DNA of 64,000 nt from Amycolatopsis australiensis. Its GTDB lineage: Bacteria > Actinomycetota > Actinomycetes > Mycobacteriales > Pseudonocardiaceae. This document shows positions 29,032 through 37,374 of the stretch, one piece after another (within the stretch, counting starts at the first letter, position 1; each line of letters begins with the position of its first letter). The stretch is from assembly GCF_900119165.1 (NCBI RefSeq), contig NZ_FPJG01000006.1, positions 5,332,001 through 5,396,000 of the forward strand, in the 5' to 3' direction. Made by a program: the position numbers and the translations under genes. Below the pieces are notes generated by a model. The model saw only the letters and a list, made by a program, of their open reading frames with translations. It was not told the origin of the DNA and did not search any database.

Positions 29032-29244
29032 GTGCCGTACCTGCCCGCGATCGTGCTCGCCGCGCTCGGTGTCCTGCTGCTGCTGGTCCTGCTGGCCCGG
29101 ACCGGCAAGGTCTTGCGTGGCTTCCGGCGGACCGCAAGCATGGTGGCTACGAACACCCAGGACCGGGCCGGGATGCTCCGCGCGCGGTCGGCCGCGCTGC
29201 GCGTCGCCTTCGCGGAGCGCCGCCGGAAGCCGGAAAACCAGTAA
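29032..29244 (+). CDS. 70-residue single-pass membrane protein
   Basis: One N-terminal membrane helix (AIVLAALGVLLLLVLLARTG) followed by a basic, amphipathic tail (KVLRGFRRTASMVATNTQDR, LRARSAALRVAFAERRRK). It sits between pafC and tatA, where small proteins of this kind also occur in related genomes. The layout resembles TatA in miniature, but there is no hinge FG motif. Function unknown. Confidence 0.65.
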   Translation: MPYLPAIVLAALGVLLLLVLLARTGKVLRGFRRTASMVATNTQDRAGMLRARSAALRVAFAERRRKPENQ

Positions 29245-29275
29245 CATCCCTACCAGACGCAGATAGGAGGCCATC

Positions 29276-29596
29276 TTGTTCGCCAACGGATTGCAGGGAT
29301 GGCATTTGATCATCTTGGTGCTGCTCGTCGTGCTGCTGTTCGGGGCCAAGCGGCTTCCCGATGCGGCGCGGTCGATCGGCAAGTCCATGAAGATCTTCAA
29401 GGCCGAGACCAAGGACCTCGCGGGCGACAAGAGCGCCTCGCACGAGGACGCCGAGCCCGCCGAGACGAAGCAGATCCCGGCGACGCCCGCCCCGGCCGCC
29501 GCGACCGACCAGCAGGTCGCCGACCTCCAGCGGCAGCTCGACGAGCTGAAGAAGCAGCAGGCCGCCGCCGACCAGCCGCAGAAGAACGCCAGCTGA
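29276..29596 (+). CDS. tatA: twin-arginine translocase subunit TatA
   Basis: 106 residues from a TTG start with AGGAGG five bases upstream. Membrane helix [20 protein letters not shown] with the FGAKRLP hinge, then the amphipathic helix [20 protein letters not shown] and a Pro/Ala/Gln tail with a short coiled-coil stretch ([19 protein letters not shown]). Forms the export pore for folded proteins. A hairpin between it and tatC may lower tatC expression. Confidence 0.95.
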   Translation: MFANGLQGWHLIILVLLVVLLFGAKRLPDAARSIGKSMKIFKAETKDLAGDKSASHEDAEPAETKQIPATPAPAAATDQQVADLQRQLDELKKQQAAADQPQKNAS

Positions 29597-29629
29597 CGCG
29601 GCAGGCGCTCCACCCGGTCCCTGGTCCTC

Positions 29630-29656
29630 GGAGCGCGCCTTGAGCCGGCGCGCTCC
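29630..29656 (+). terminator. hairpin between tatA and tatC (partial terminator or mRNA processing stem)
   Basis: GGAGCGCGCC (29630-29639) and GGCGCGCTCC (29647-29656) form a perfect 10-bp stem with a 7-nt loop, 33 bp after the tatA stop and 29 bp before the tatC start. No U-tract. Confidence 0.6.
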
Positions 29657-29685
29657 GGCGGACTCCGACGAGAACGGAACATCCC

Positions 29686-30657
29686 GTGGCGGAACCCGCC
29701 TCCGGAAACGGTGACAGCCGCCGGTCGAAGCGGCGCAAGCGCAGCCGTCGCGCCAACCCCGACGGCACGATGACGCTCATCGAGCACATCTACGAGTTCC
29801 GCCGCCGCCTGGGCTTCGCGCTGCTCGCGGTCGTCGTCGGCGGCATCCTCGGGTTCTTCTGGTTCAGCACCAAGGTGGGCTCGATCCCGTCGCTCGGCGA
29901 GATCATCAAGGACCCCTACTGCGCCATCCCGGCGAACCGGCGGCTCAACGGCGCCCAGGGCTGCCAGCTGCTGCAGACCGTGCCGTTCGAAGCGTTCATG
30001 ATCCAGTTGAAGGTCGGGCTCGCCGCCGGCGCGGTGCTGTTCTCACCCGTGTGGCTGTACCAGATCTGGGCCTTCATCGCCCCCGGCCTGTACTCGAAGG
30101 AACGCAAGTACGCGCTGACGTTCGTCGGGTTCGCGTCGGTGCTGTTCGCCGCGGGCGCCGTGCTCGCCTACATCCTGTTCCCGCACGCGCTGCAGCTGCT
30201 CATGGGCTTCGGCCAGGGCGAGTTCATCACCGCGCTCACCGCGGACAAGTACATCTCGTTCATGCTGTCGCTGCTGATCATCTTCGGGATCAGCTTCGAG
30301 CTGCCGCTGCTGGTGGTGATGCTCAACCGCGTCGGCGTGGTCAAGTACCGGCAGCTGAAGAAGTGGCGCCGCGGCATCGTGTTCGCGCTGTTCGTGTTCG
30401 CCGCCTTCGCCACCCCCGGTTCCGACCCGTTCTCCATGCTCGGCCTGGCCGGCGCGCTGACGGTGCTGTTCGAGGTCGCCGTGCAGCTCGCCAGGCTCCA
30501 CGACCGCAGGAAGGACCGCGAACGCGAAGACGAGGGCTGGGACCAGCTCGCCGACGACGAAGCGGCGCCGTTCAACTACACGCCGAGCACGATCGACGAC
30601 GAGCCGTCCACGCCGACCGCGTCCGGCGGCCGGTCGAGCACCGACGACATCACGTAG
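29686..30657 (+). CDS. tatC: Sec-independent translocase subunit TatC
   Basis: 323 residues from a GTG. A basic N-terminus (RRSKRRKRSRRANPDGTM) precedes MTLIEHIYEFRRRLGFALL, where the Glu contacts the twin-Arg signal. Six membrane helices follow, including SPVWLYQIWAFIAPGLYSKE and FELPLLVVMLNRVGVVKY; an acidic cytoplasmic tail ends it. Recognises Tat substrates and works with TatA. Its stop shares one base with the next gene start (TAGTG). Confidence 0.96.
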   Translation: MAEPASGNGDSRRSKRRKRSRRANPDGTMTLIEHIYEFRRRLGFALLAVVVGGILGFFWFSTKVGSIPSLGEIIKDPYCAIPANRRLNGAQGCQLLQTVPFEAFMIQLKVGLAAGAVLFSPVWLYQIWAFIAPGLYSKERKYALTFVGFASVLFAAGAVLAYILFPHALQLLMGFGQGEFITALTADKYISFMLSLLIIFGISFELPLLVVMLNRVGVVKYRQLKKWRRGIVFALFVFAAFATPGSDPFSMLGLAGALTVLFEVAVQLARLHDRRKDREREDEGWDQLADDEAAPFNYTPSTIDDEPSTPTASGGRSSTDDIT

Positions 30658-31538
30658 TGGGGCTCCACGCCGCGCTCGCCGTGCACCCGGCGTCCGGGCA
30701 CGGCGCCGCCGCCCGGATCGCGGACACCGTCGCCGGCCGCCTGCGCGCCGCCGTCGACCGCCTCGACGTCCTGGTGGCCAACACGGTCGAGGAGTCCCGC
30801 GAGCTGATGCGGACCTCCCACGACGCGGGCCTCGACGTCCTGGTCGTCCTGGGCGGTGACGGCGCCGCCCACCAGGGCGTCCAGTTCTGCGCGAACCGCG
30901 ACGTCGCCCTCGGGCTCGTCCCGGCCGGCACCGGAAACGACTTCGCCCGCGCCCTCGGCGTCCCCGGCGAGCCGCTGGCGGCGGTCGACGCGCTGGTCGC
31001 CGCCCTGCGCTCGGGTGCCCGGCGCCGCATCGACCTCGGCCGCGTCGGCGACACGTGGTTCGCGACAGTGCTGTGCGCCGGCTTCGACGCGAGTGTCAAC
31101 GAACGCGCCAACCGGATGCGCTGGCCGTCCGGGCCACGCCGCTACGACCTCGCGATCCTGGCCGAGCTGGCCGCGTTCCGCTCCCGCCCGGTGGTCGTCG
31201 ACACCGGCACCGAACGCCACGAGCTCGACGCGACCCTGGTGGCGGTGGGCAACACCCGCTTCTACGGCGGGGGAGTACCGATCTGCCCGACCGCCGACCC
31301 CGAGGACGGCGTCTTCGACGTCACGATCATCGGCCACGCCACCCGCCGCGGCCTGATCCGGATGCTGCCGGGCCTGCGCACCGGAAGGCACCTCACCCAC
31401 CCGGCGGTCCGCACCCTGCGCGCCCGCTCGGTCAGCCTCACCGGCAACAGCTGGCCCGCCTACGCCGACGGCGAGCCGCAGGGCAGCGTCCCGGTGACCG
31501 TCAGCTGCGTCCCCGGCGCGCTGACTGTGCTGGCCTAA
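30657..31538 (+). CDS. diacylglycerol/sphingosine-kinase-like lipid kinase
   Basis: 293 residues from a GTG coupled to the tatC stop. ATP motif VVLGGDGAAHQGV, then LGLVPAGTGNDFARALG, VLCAGFDASVNERANRM and FYGGGVPICPTADPEDGVFD, ending with SWPAYADGEPQGSVPVTV of the C-terminal beta domain. All are hallmarks of the DagK/YegS family. It phosphorylates a membrane lipid, probably diacylglycerol. This is the second such domain in the window. Confidence 0.88.
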   Translation: MGLHAALAVHPASGHGAAARIADTVAGRLRAAVDRLDVLVANTVEESRELMRTSHDAGLDVLVVLGGDGAAHQGVQFCANRDVALGLVPAGTGNDFARALGVPGEPLAAVDALVAALRSGARRRIDLGRVGDTWFATVLCAGFDASVNERANRMRWPSGPRRYDLAILAELAAFRSRPVVVDTGTERHELDATLVAVGNTRFYGGGVPICPTADPEDGVFDVTIIGHATRRGLIRMLPGLRTGRHLTHPAVRTLRARSVSLTGNSWPAYADGEPQGSVPVTVSCVPGALTVLA

Positions 31539-32110
31539 CGGTCGTACCCGCCCGCGCGCGCCACGAGCTGGCGGAAGTGCGCAGGCGTCAGCAGCCGTCC
31601 CGAGTCGGCGAAGTACACGCCGCCACAGCGGTGGCAGAACCAGCCCTGCTCCCACACCTGCTTCGCGGCCGGCACCCCGCGCCGCTGCCGCCGAGCCGCC
31701 CGCAGCCGCCGCACGTACAGCCACGTCAGCACACCGACCGCCACGTACACGCACGCCGACGGCAGCGAGAGGACCGCGAACCCCAGCGCGGCCGCGCCGG
31801 CACCACCCGGCGGCGGATCCTCGGACGCCCAGAACGGCAGCAGCAGGAAACAGCTCCCCACCAACGCCAGCACGACCGCCGCCGCGAGCAGGCCACCGCC
31901 ACGGCGCGGAGGCGGGAACGGATCGAGCGCACGGGCGACCGCGGTGACCGAAACCCCGTGCACCTGACTCCTCGTGACGACGACACTGTCCCCGGCGGGC
32001 ACCGCGACCACCGGGCCACGCCCGCGGTAGTACGAGTGCCCACCCGAGTACACCGCGGGCACGTGCTGCACCCGGTCCAGCAGCCCGCAGCTCGGACACG
32101 GTTCCGTCAT
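31535..32110 (-). CDS. two-helix membrane protein with zinc-ribbon-type cysteine pairs
   Basis: 191 residues starting MTEPCPSCGLL. A CPSC knuckle at the N-terminus and a FCHRCGGVYF knuckle near the C-terminus could together bind one zinc on the same side of the membrane. Between them are two hydrophobic hairpins (GGLLAAAVVLALVGSCFLLL and ALGFAVLSLPSACVYVAVGV). Found in actinobacteria as a hypothetical protein. The ATG at 32110 was chosen because CPSC begins the conserved part. Role unknown. Confidence 0.7.
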   Translation of the reverse strand: MTEPCPSCGLLDRVQHVPAVYSGGHSYYRGRGPVVAVPAGDSVVVTRSQVHGVSVTAVARALDPFPPPRRGGGLLAAAVVLALVGSCFLLLPFWASEDPPPGGAGAAALGFAVLSLPSACVYVAVGVLTWLYVRRLRAARRQRRGVPAAKQVWEQGWFCHRCGGVYFADSGRLLTPAHFRQLVARAGGYDR

Positions 32111-32278
32111 GCCCGCTCCGACGCACCCCGCACCCACCCGGTTCCCGGCCTTCCGGCGCCTCCAGCCGAAGGCATGATCCAGGCGCACCGGGGCCACGGC
32201 CACCGTCGGGTGGGTCTCGCAGGTGAGGGTGCCGGCCATCGATGCGGCCGGCCTGGCGCCGCGGTTCCCTCGACTACC

Positions 32279-32294
32279 GTATAACGACCTATAC
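32279..32294 (+). repeat. intergenic palindrome, copy 3 (GTATAACGACCTATAC)
   Basis: Third copy, in front of helY (57 bp before its GTG). The flanks CC and GG extend the inverted arms to seven bases, giving a 20-bp dyad CCGTATA...TATACGG. Confidence 0.75.
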
Positions 32295-32351
32295 GGCGAC
32301 CATCGGTCACGCGACGTGCGGACCGCCGGACGGATGTGAAACCCTGACGAC

Positions 32352-35129
32352 GTGGCCAGTAGCCCTTCTCCCTCCCCGGCCGAGGCCTATGCGGCCTCCG
32401 CGCGTCGCGGGAAGTACCCCCAGCTGACCCGCTTCGCCGCGGAGGCGTCCTTCGAGTTCGACGAGTTCCAGATCCGCGGGTGCGAGGCCCTCGAGGGCGG
32501 TCACGGCGTGCTCGTCTGCGCGCCGACCGGCGCGGGCAAGACCGTCGTCGGCGAGTTCGCCGTGCACCTGGCGCTGGCCGAGGGCCGCAAGTGCTTCTAC
32601 ACCACGCCGATCAAGGCGTTGTCGAACCAGAAGTACGCCGATCTCGTCGCCCGGTACGGCACCGACGCCGTCGGCCTGCTGACCGGCGACACCTCGATCA
32701 ACGGCAACGCCCAGGTGGTCGTGATGACGACCGAGGTGCTGCGCAACATGCTCTACGCGGGCTCTTCGACCATCACCGACCTCGGCTACGTGGTCATGGA
32801 CGAGGTCCACTACCTCGCCGACCGGTTCCGCGGCGCGGTGTGGGAAGAGGTGATCCTGCACCTCCCGGAATACGTGCGCGTGGTCGGGCTGTCGGCCACC
32901 GTGAGCAACGCCGAGGAGTTCGGCGAGTGGCTGGTCGAGGTGCGCGGGGACACCACCGTCGTCGTCGACGAGCACCGGCCGGTGCCCCTGTGGCAGCACA
33001 TGCTCGTCGGGAGCCGGCTGCTGGACCTGTTCGCCGGCGAGGACACCCACGCGCCGGGCGCGGAGCTGAAGATCAACCCGACGCTGCTGCGCCGCACCGA
33101 AGAGGTCGGCAGGCTGCACGCGCCCGCCGGGTTCCAGCGGCCGCGCGGGCGCCGGGGCGCGCCGTCGCGGATGCCGCGGTACCGGCCGCCGTCGCGGGTG
33201 GACGTCGTCGAGCAGCTGGACCGGGCCGGGCTGCTGCCCGCGATCGTGTTCATCTTCTCCCGCGCCGGCTGTGACGCCGCCGTCGGCCAGTGCGTCCGGT
33301 CGGGGCTGCGGCTCAACGGGCCGGGCGAGGTCGAGGAGATCCGCCGGATCATCGACGAGCGCACGGCCGACCTGCCCGAGGGCGATCTCGGCGTGCTCGG
33401 CTACTGGGAGTGGCGCGAGGCGCTGGAACGCGGGATCGCGGGCCATCACGCCGGGCTGCTGCCGGCGTTCAAAGAGACCGTCGAGGAGCTGTTCGTCCGT
33501 GGCCTGGTGAAGGTCGTGTTCGCGACCGAGACGCTCGCGCTGGGCATCAACATGCCGGCCCGCACGGTCGTGCTCGAGCGGCTGGTCAAGTACAACGGCG
33601 AGGCGCACGTCGACCTGACGCCCGGGGAGTACACGCAGCTCACCGGCCGGGCCGGGCGGCGCGGGATCGACGTCGAGGGGCACGCGGTCGTCGTGTGGCA
33701 GCCGGGGATCGACCCGAAGCAGGTGGCCGGGCTCGCCTCGACGCGGACCTACCCGCTGCGCTCGTCGTTCCGGCCCGGCTACAACATGGCCGTCAACCTG
33801 GTCGCCCAGGTCGGTGCCGCCGAGGCGCGTGAGCTGCTGGAACAGTCGTTCGCGCAGTTCCAGGCCGACCGGTCGGTGGTCGGCACGGCCCGGCGGATCG
33901 AGCGGAACAAGGAAGCGCTGAAGGGCTACGCGTCCGCGGTGACCGGCGACTTCGACGAGATGCTGGACTACGTGGAGCTGCGCGCGAAGATCTCGGCGCG
34001 GGAAAAGGCGTTGTCGCGGCAGAACACGGCCGCGCGCCGGGCCGGCACCGCCGAGTCGCTGGAGAAGCTGCGCAAGGGGGACGTCATCGCGGTGCCGGCT
34101 GGCCGTCGTGCCGGGCTGGCCGTCGTCGTCGACCCCGGGCTGGACCCGATCCGCGAGCCGCGGCCGGTCGTGGTGACCGAGGACCGGTGGTCCGGGCCGT
34201 TGTCGGTGGCCGACTTCCCGGCGCCGGTGGAGGCGCTGGGGCGGATCAAGCTGCCCAAGCACGTCGAGCTGCGTTCGCCGAAGACGCGCCGGGACATCGC
34301 CTCGACGCTGCGCAACGCCGGGATTTCGCTGCCCGGCAGGCAGAAGCGGCGTTCGGGGGCGAACGAGGACGGCGAGCTTTCGGCGTTGCGGCGGGCGCTG
34401 CGCGCGCACCCGTGTCACGGGCTGGCCGAGCGTGAGGCGAACCTGCGCTGGGTGGAGCGGTACCAGCGGCTGGCGGCGGAGACCCAGCAGCTGGAGCGGA
34501 AGGTCGCCGCGACGACCCACTCGCTGGCGCGCGCGTTCGATCGGATCCTGGCACTGCTGGGCGAGCGCGGCTATCTGGGGCCGGAGTCGGCTGGAGACGG
34601 CGGGGACCGCGTCACCGAGCACGGCCGGCGCCTGACCCGCCTCTACAGCGAGTCCGACCTGCTGGCCGCGGAATGCATCCGGCACGGCGTGTGGCGCAAG
34701 CTCGGTCCGGCCGAGCTGGCCGCCGTCGTCTCCACGCTGGTGTTCGAAGCCCGCCGGGACACCGCGGGCGAGCCGCGGCTGCCGGGTGGCGCCGTGCCGG
34801 AGGCGTGGCAGGAGACGGTGAAGCTGTGGGTCGACCTCACCGAGGACGAGCGGCGGCACCGGCTCGACCGCACCCGCGAGCCCGACGCCGGTTTCGCGTG
34901 GCCGGTCTACCGCTGGGCACGCGGCGAGTCGCTGGAGAAGGTGCTCACCGCGGCCGAGGCCAACGGGCAGGAACTGTCGGCCGGTGACTTCGTGCGCTGG
35001 TCGCGGCAGGTCATCGACCTGCTGGACCAGATCCGCGACGTGCTCGGCAAGGCCGACCCGGTGGGCGCGGCGGCCGCCGACGCGGTGAAGGCGCTGCGCC
35101 GGGGAGTCGTGGCCGCCGGAGCCGCGTGA
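32352..35129 (+). CDS. helY: Ski2/Mtr4-like DEAD/DEAH-box helicase HelY
   Basis: 925 residues from a GTG. Walker A APTGAGKT (about 57-64), TTPIKALSNQK (Ia), DEVHYL box II, VGLSATVSN (III), then ETLALGINMPARTVV and QLTGRAGRRGID (V, VI). C-terminal beta-barrel and DSHCT-like helical parts (GLAEREANLRWVERYQRL, WVDLTEDERRHRLD). The closest named relative is mycobacterial HelY. It probably unwinds RNA with secondary structure. It lies right behind the tat genes, as in mycobacteria. Promoter control by palindrome copy 3 is possible. Confidence 0.93.
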   Translation: MASSPSPSPAEAYAASARRGKYPQLTRFAAEASFEFDEFQIRGCEALEGGHGVLVCAPTGAGKTVVGEFAVHLALAEGRKCFYTTPIKALSNQKYADLVARYGTDAVGLLTGDTSINGNAQVVVMTTEVLRNMLYAGSSTITDLGYVVMDEVHYLADRFRGAVWEEVILHLPEYVRVVGLSATVSNAEEFGEWLVEVRGDTTVVVDEHRPVPLWQHMLVGSRLLDLFAGEDTHAPGAELKINPTLLRRTEEVGRLHAPAGFQRPRGRRGAPSRMPRYRPPSRVDVVEQLDRAGLLPAIVFIFSRAGCDAAVGQCVRSGLRLNGPGEVEEIRRIIDERTADLPEGDLGVLGYWEWREALERGIAGHHAGLLPAFKETVEELFVRGLVKVVFATETLALGINMPARTVVLERLVKYNGEAHVDLTPGEYTQLTGRAGRRGIDVEGHAVVVWQPGIDPKQVAGLASTRTYPLRSSFRPGYNMAVNLVAQVGAAEARELLEQSFAQFQADRSVVGTARRIERNKEALKGYASAVTGDFDEMLDYVELRAKISAREKALSRQNTAARRAGTAESLEKLRKGDVIAVPAGRRAGLAVVVDPGLDPIREPRPVVVTEDRWSGPLSVADFPAPVEALGRIKLPKHVELRSPKTRRDIASTLRNAGISLPGRQKRRSGANEDGELSALRRALRAHPCHGLAEREANLRWVERYQRLAAETQQLERKVAATTHSLARAFDRILALLGERGYLGPESAGDGGDRVTEHGRRLTRLYSESDLLAAECIRHGVWRKLGPAELAAVVSTLVFEARRDTAGEPRLPGGAVPEAWQETVKLWVDLTEDERRHRLDRTREPDAGFAWPVYRWARGESLEKVLTAAEANGQELSAGDFVRWSRQVIDLLDQIRDVLGKADPVGAAAADAVKALRRGVVAAGAA

Positions 35130-35289
35130 ACTCCGTGTTAGCCCTGCTCGGCCGCGGCGGAAGCGGTGAGCGTGGACACGTGTGCTCGGCTCCGACCTGT
35201 GGTTGGATTTCGTGCGACACCGTGCGTACGCGGCTTGACGGCGCTTTCGGGGTGGACAGCGACATGAGCGAAGCAGGCGGAGGCAGACG

Positions 35290-36045
35290 ATGAGCACGCC
35301 GTATGGCGGCAACGACCCACAGCAGCCCCAGTACGGGCAGCAGCCGGGCGGCGCGTACCCGCCGAGCGGCCCGCAGGAACAACCCCAGTGGGGCCAGCAG
35401 CCGCCTGCGTACGACCCCAGCCAGCAGCAGTGGGGTCAGCCGCAGCAGCCCCAGCAGTGGGGTCAGCAGCCGGGCGGGTACACGCCGCCGCAGCAGCCGC
35501 AGTGGGGTCAGCAGCCGCCGCCCTACGGCCAGCAGCCCGGGGGTGGCTACCCGCAGAGCGGCCCGCAGGCGCAGCCCCAGTACGGCCAGCAGCCCGGCGG
35601 CGGCTACCCGCAGAGCGGCCCGCAGGCGCAGCCCCAGTACGGCCAGCAGCCGCCGGGCCAGTACGACTACGGCCAGCAGCAGTTCCCCGGCCAGTCTTCC
35701 CCGGAGGGGGAGAAGCCGGCGAAGTCGAAGAAGGGCCTGCTGATCGGCATCATCGCGCTGGTCGTGGTGGTCGCGGTCGTCGGCATCCTCGGCTTCGTCA
35801 CGCCCGGGTTCTTCAAGACGCAGGTGTTCAACAACACCCAGATGCAGGCCGACGTGCAGAAGCTGCTCACCGACACCTACAAGATCGAGGGCGTCACCGG
35901 CGTGACCTGCCCGGCCGACCAGAAGGTCGAGGACGGCGCGAAGTTCGAGTGCACCGCGACCATCGCCGGCAAGCCGCAGCAGGTGCCGATCACGGTGAAG
36001 GGCGACGGCGGCAACTACGAGGTCTCCCCGCCCGTCGGCAAGTAG
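35290..36045 (+). CDS. Gln/Pro/Gly-rich membrane protein with DUF4333 domain
   Basis: 251 residues with a ribosome site GGAGG before the ATG. Residues 1-145 are low-complexity Gln/Pro/Gly/Tyr repeats, including two almost identical 19-residue units. A KSKKG anchor and one membrane helix (LLIGIIALVVVVAVVGILGF) follow. The extracellular C-terminal DUF4333 carries the Cys pair of VTCPADQKVEDG and KFECTATI and ends YEVSPPVGK. Same place as Rv2091c of M. tuberculosis. Function unknown; exported by Sec as a type II membrane protein. Confidence 0.85.
   Translation: MSTPYGGNDPQQPQYGQQPGGAYPPSGPQEQPQWGQQPPAYDPSQQQWGQPQQPQQWGQQPGGYTPPQQPQWGQQPPPYGQQPGGGYPQSGPQAQPQYGQQPGGGYPQSGPQAQPQYGQQPPGQYDYGQQQFPGQSSPEGEKPAKSKKGLLIGIIALVVVVAVVGILGFVTPGFFKTQVFNNTQMQADVQKLLTDTYKIEGVTGVTCPADQKVEDGAKFECTATIAGKPQQVPITVKGDGGNYEVSPPVGK
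35530..35643 (+). repeat. two 57-bp tandem repeats inside the DUF4333 protein gene
   Basis: Copies at 35530-35586 and 35587-35643 differ at two or three bases; a partial third begins at 35644. Each codes for [19 protein letters not shown]. Unit length is a multiple of three, so copy changes would keep the frame. Confidence 0.8.
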
Positions 36046-36119
36046 CGCCGGGCACGCGGGTCCGGCCGTCGCGGAATTGCGGTGGCCGGACCCGCTCGTC
36101 TACGGCCATGATCCGGGTC

Positions 36120-37322
36120 ATGAGCGACTTCGAGATCCGGACCCTGCGTACCGACGAGCACCGCGCGGCGAGCGACCTGTTCCGGGGCAGCCTGCACGTG
36201 CCGCCGAGCGACGACGCCGACTGGGAACGCGCGGCCCGCGCCTACCAGCCGGGCGGGACGATCGGCGCGTTCGACCCGGACCTCATCGGCACCGCGCGCT
36301 CGTTCGACGCCGAGCTGACCGTCCCCGGCGGCGCGCGGCTGCCGATGGCCGGGGTCACCGGCGTCGGTGTCCGGGCCGACCGGACGCGCCGCGGCGTGCT
36401 GCGCGCGCTGATGACCACGCAGCTCGAGGACTTCGCGGCCCGCGGCGTCGTGTTCGCGAACCTGCTGGCCTCCGAGGCCGTGATCTACGGCCGGTTCGGC
36501 TACGGCCTGGCCGCGCGGAACCGCACCTACGGTGTCGACCGGCATCGCGCGCGGCTGCGCCCGGACCTGCCGTCGAGCGGCCGGGTCGAGCTGCTGGACG
36601 TCGACGCCGCGGTCGCCGAGCTGCCCGGGGTCTACGAGCGCATCCCGCACCGGCCCGGCATGATGACCCGGCCCGAAGTGGTGTGGCGGCAGTACGAGAA
36701 CCACCTCCGCCGCAGCACCGACCCCGTCCGGGCCGTCGTGCACCACGGCCCGGACGGGCCGGACGGCTTCGCGACCTACGTCGTTTCCGGCCTGCACCAG
36801 CACCCGTGGACCAAGACGCTCGACGTGGGCGACATGTTCGCCGCCACCCCGGCCGCCTTCGCCGGGCTGTGGCGGTTCCTGCTCGGCGTCGACCTCGTGG
36901 ACCGGGTCGTCGCCGGGGCGCGGGCCATGGACGAGCCGATCGAGCTGCTGCTCGCCGACCACCGGCAGAGCGCCGTCGACCGGATCGGTGACGACCACTG
37001 GGTCCGGATCGTCGACGTGCCGCGGGCGCTCGCCGCGCGCGCCTACGGTCCCGGTGAGCCGGTCGTCGTCGAGGTCACCGATCCGGTGCTGCCGGGCAAC
37101 GCCGGCCGGTACCGCGTCACCGCGGGCGGTGCCGAACGCACCGACGCACCCGCCGCGCTGACTCTTGACGCCGCCACGCTCGCGATGGCCTACTTCGGCA
37201 CGTGGCGGCCCTCGGCGCTCGCGGCGGCCGGCCGGATCGTCGTCCGCGACGCGGCCGCCGCCGAGGCCGCCGACACGCTGTTCGCCACGCGGCAGCCGGC
37301 GTGGAGCGGGACGTACTTCTGA
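36120..37322 (+). CDS. Eis-like GNAT N-acetyltransferase, first of a tandem pair
   Basis: 400 residues. Eis-family layout: N-terminal GNAT domain with GVTGVGVRADRTRRGVLRAL as acetyl-CoA loop and EAVIYGRFGYGLAARN, a second GNAT-like domain (about 170-290, FRFLLGVDLV-type segment near 270), and a C-terminal SCP2-like domain ending in Phe, whose carboxylate takes part in catalysis in mycobacterial Eis. Eis acetylates aminoglycosides and lysines. The ATG at 36120 was chosen since the conserved part begins MSDFEIRTL. Its natural substrate is not known. Confidence 0.88.
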   Translation: MSDFEIRTLRTDEHRAASDLFRGSLHVPPSDDADWERAARAYQPGGTIGAFDPDLIGTARSFDAELTVPGGARLPMAGVTGVGVRADRTRRGVLRALMTTQLEDFAARGVVFANLLASEAVIYGRFGYGLAARNRTYGVDRHRARLRPDLPSSGRVELLDVDAAVAELPGVYERIPHRPGMMTRPEVVWRQYENHLRRSTDPVRAVVHHGPDGPDGFATYVVSGLHQHPWTKTLDVGDMFAATPAAFAGLWRFLLGVDLVDRVVAGARAMDEPIELLLADHRQSAVDRIGDDHWVRIVDVPRALAARAYGPGEPVVVEVTDPVLPGNAGRYRVTAGGAERTDAPAALTLDAATLAMAYFGTWRPSALAAAGRIVVRDAAAAEAADTLFATRQPAWSGTYF

Positions 37323-37374
37323 CGACCGGAAAATCCGGATGCCCCGGCCGGGGCAGGGCGGCAGGATCGGCGGC

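Noticed and set aside
32307..35312. Open frame of about 1,000 codons antisense to helY
   Set aside because: helY carries all helicase motifs; the antisense translation shows no domain and no ribosome site.
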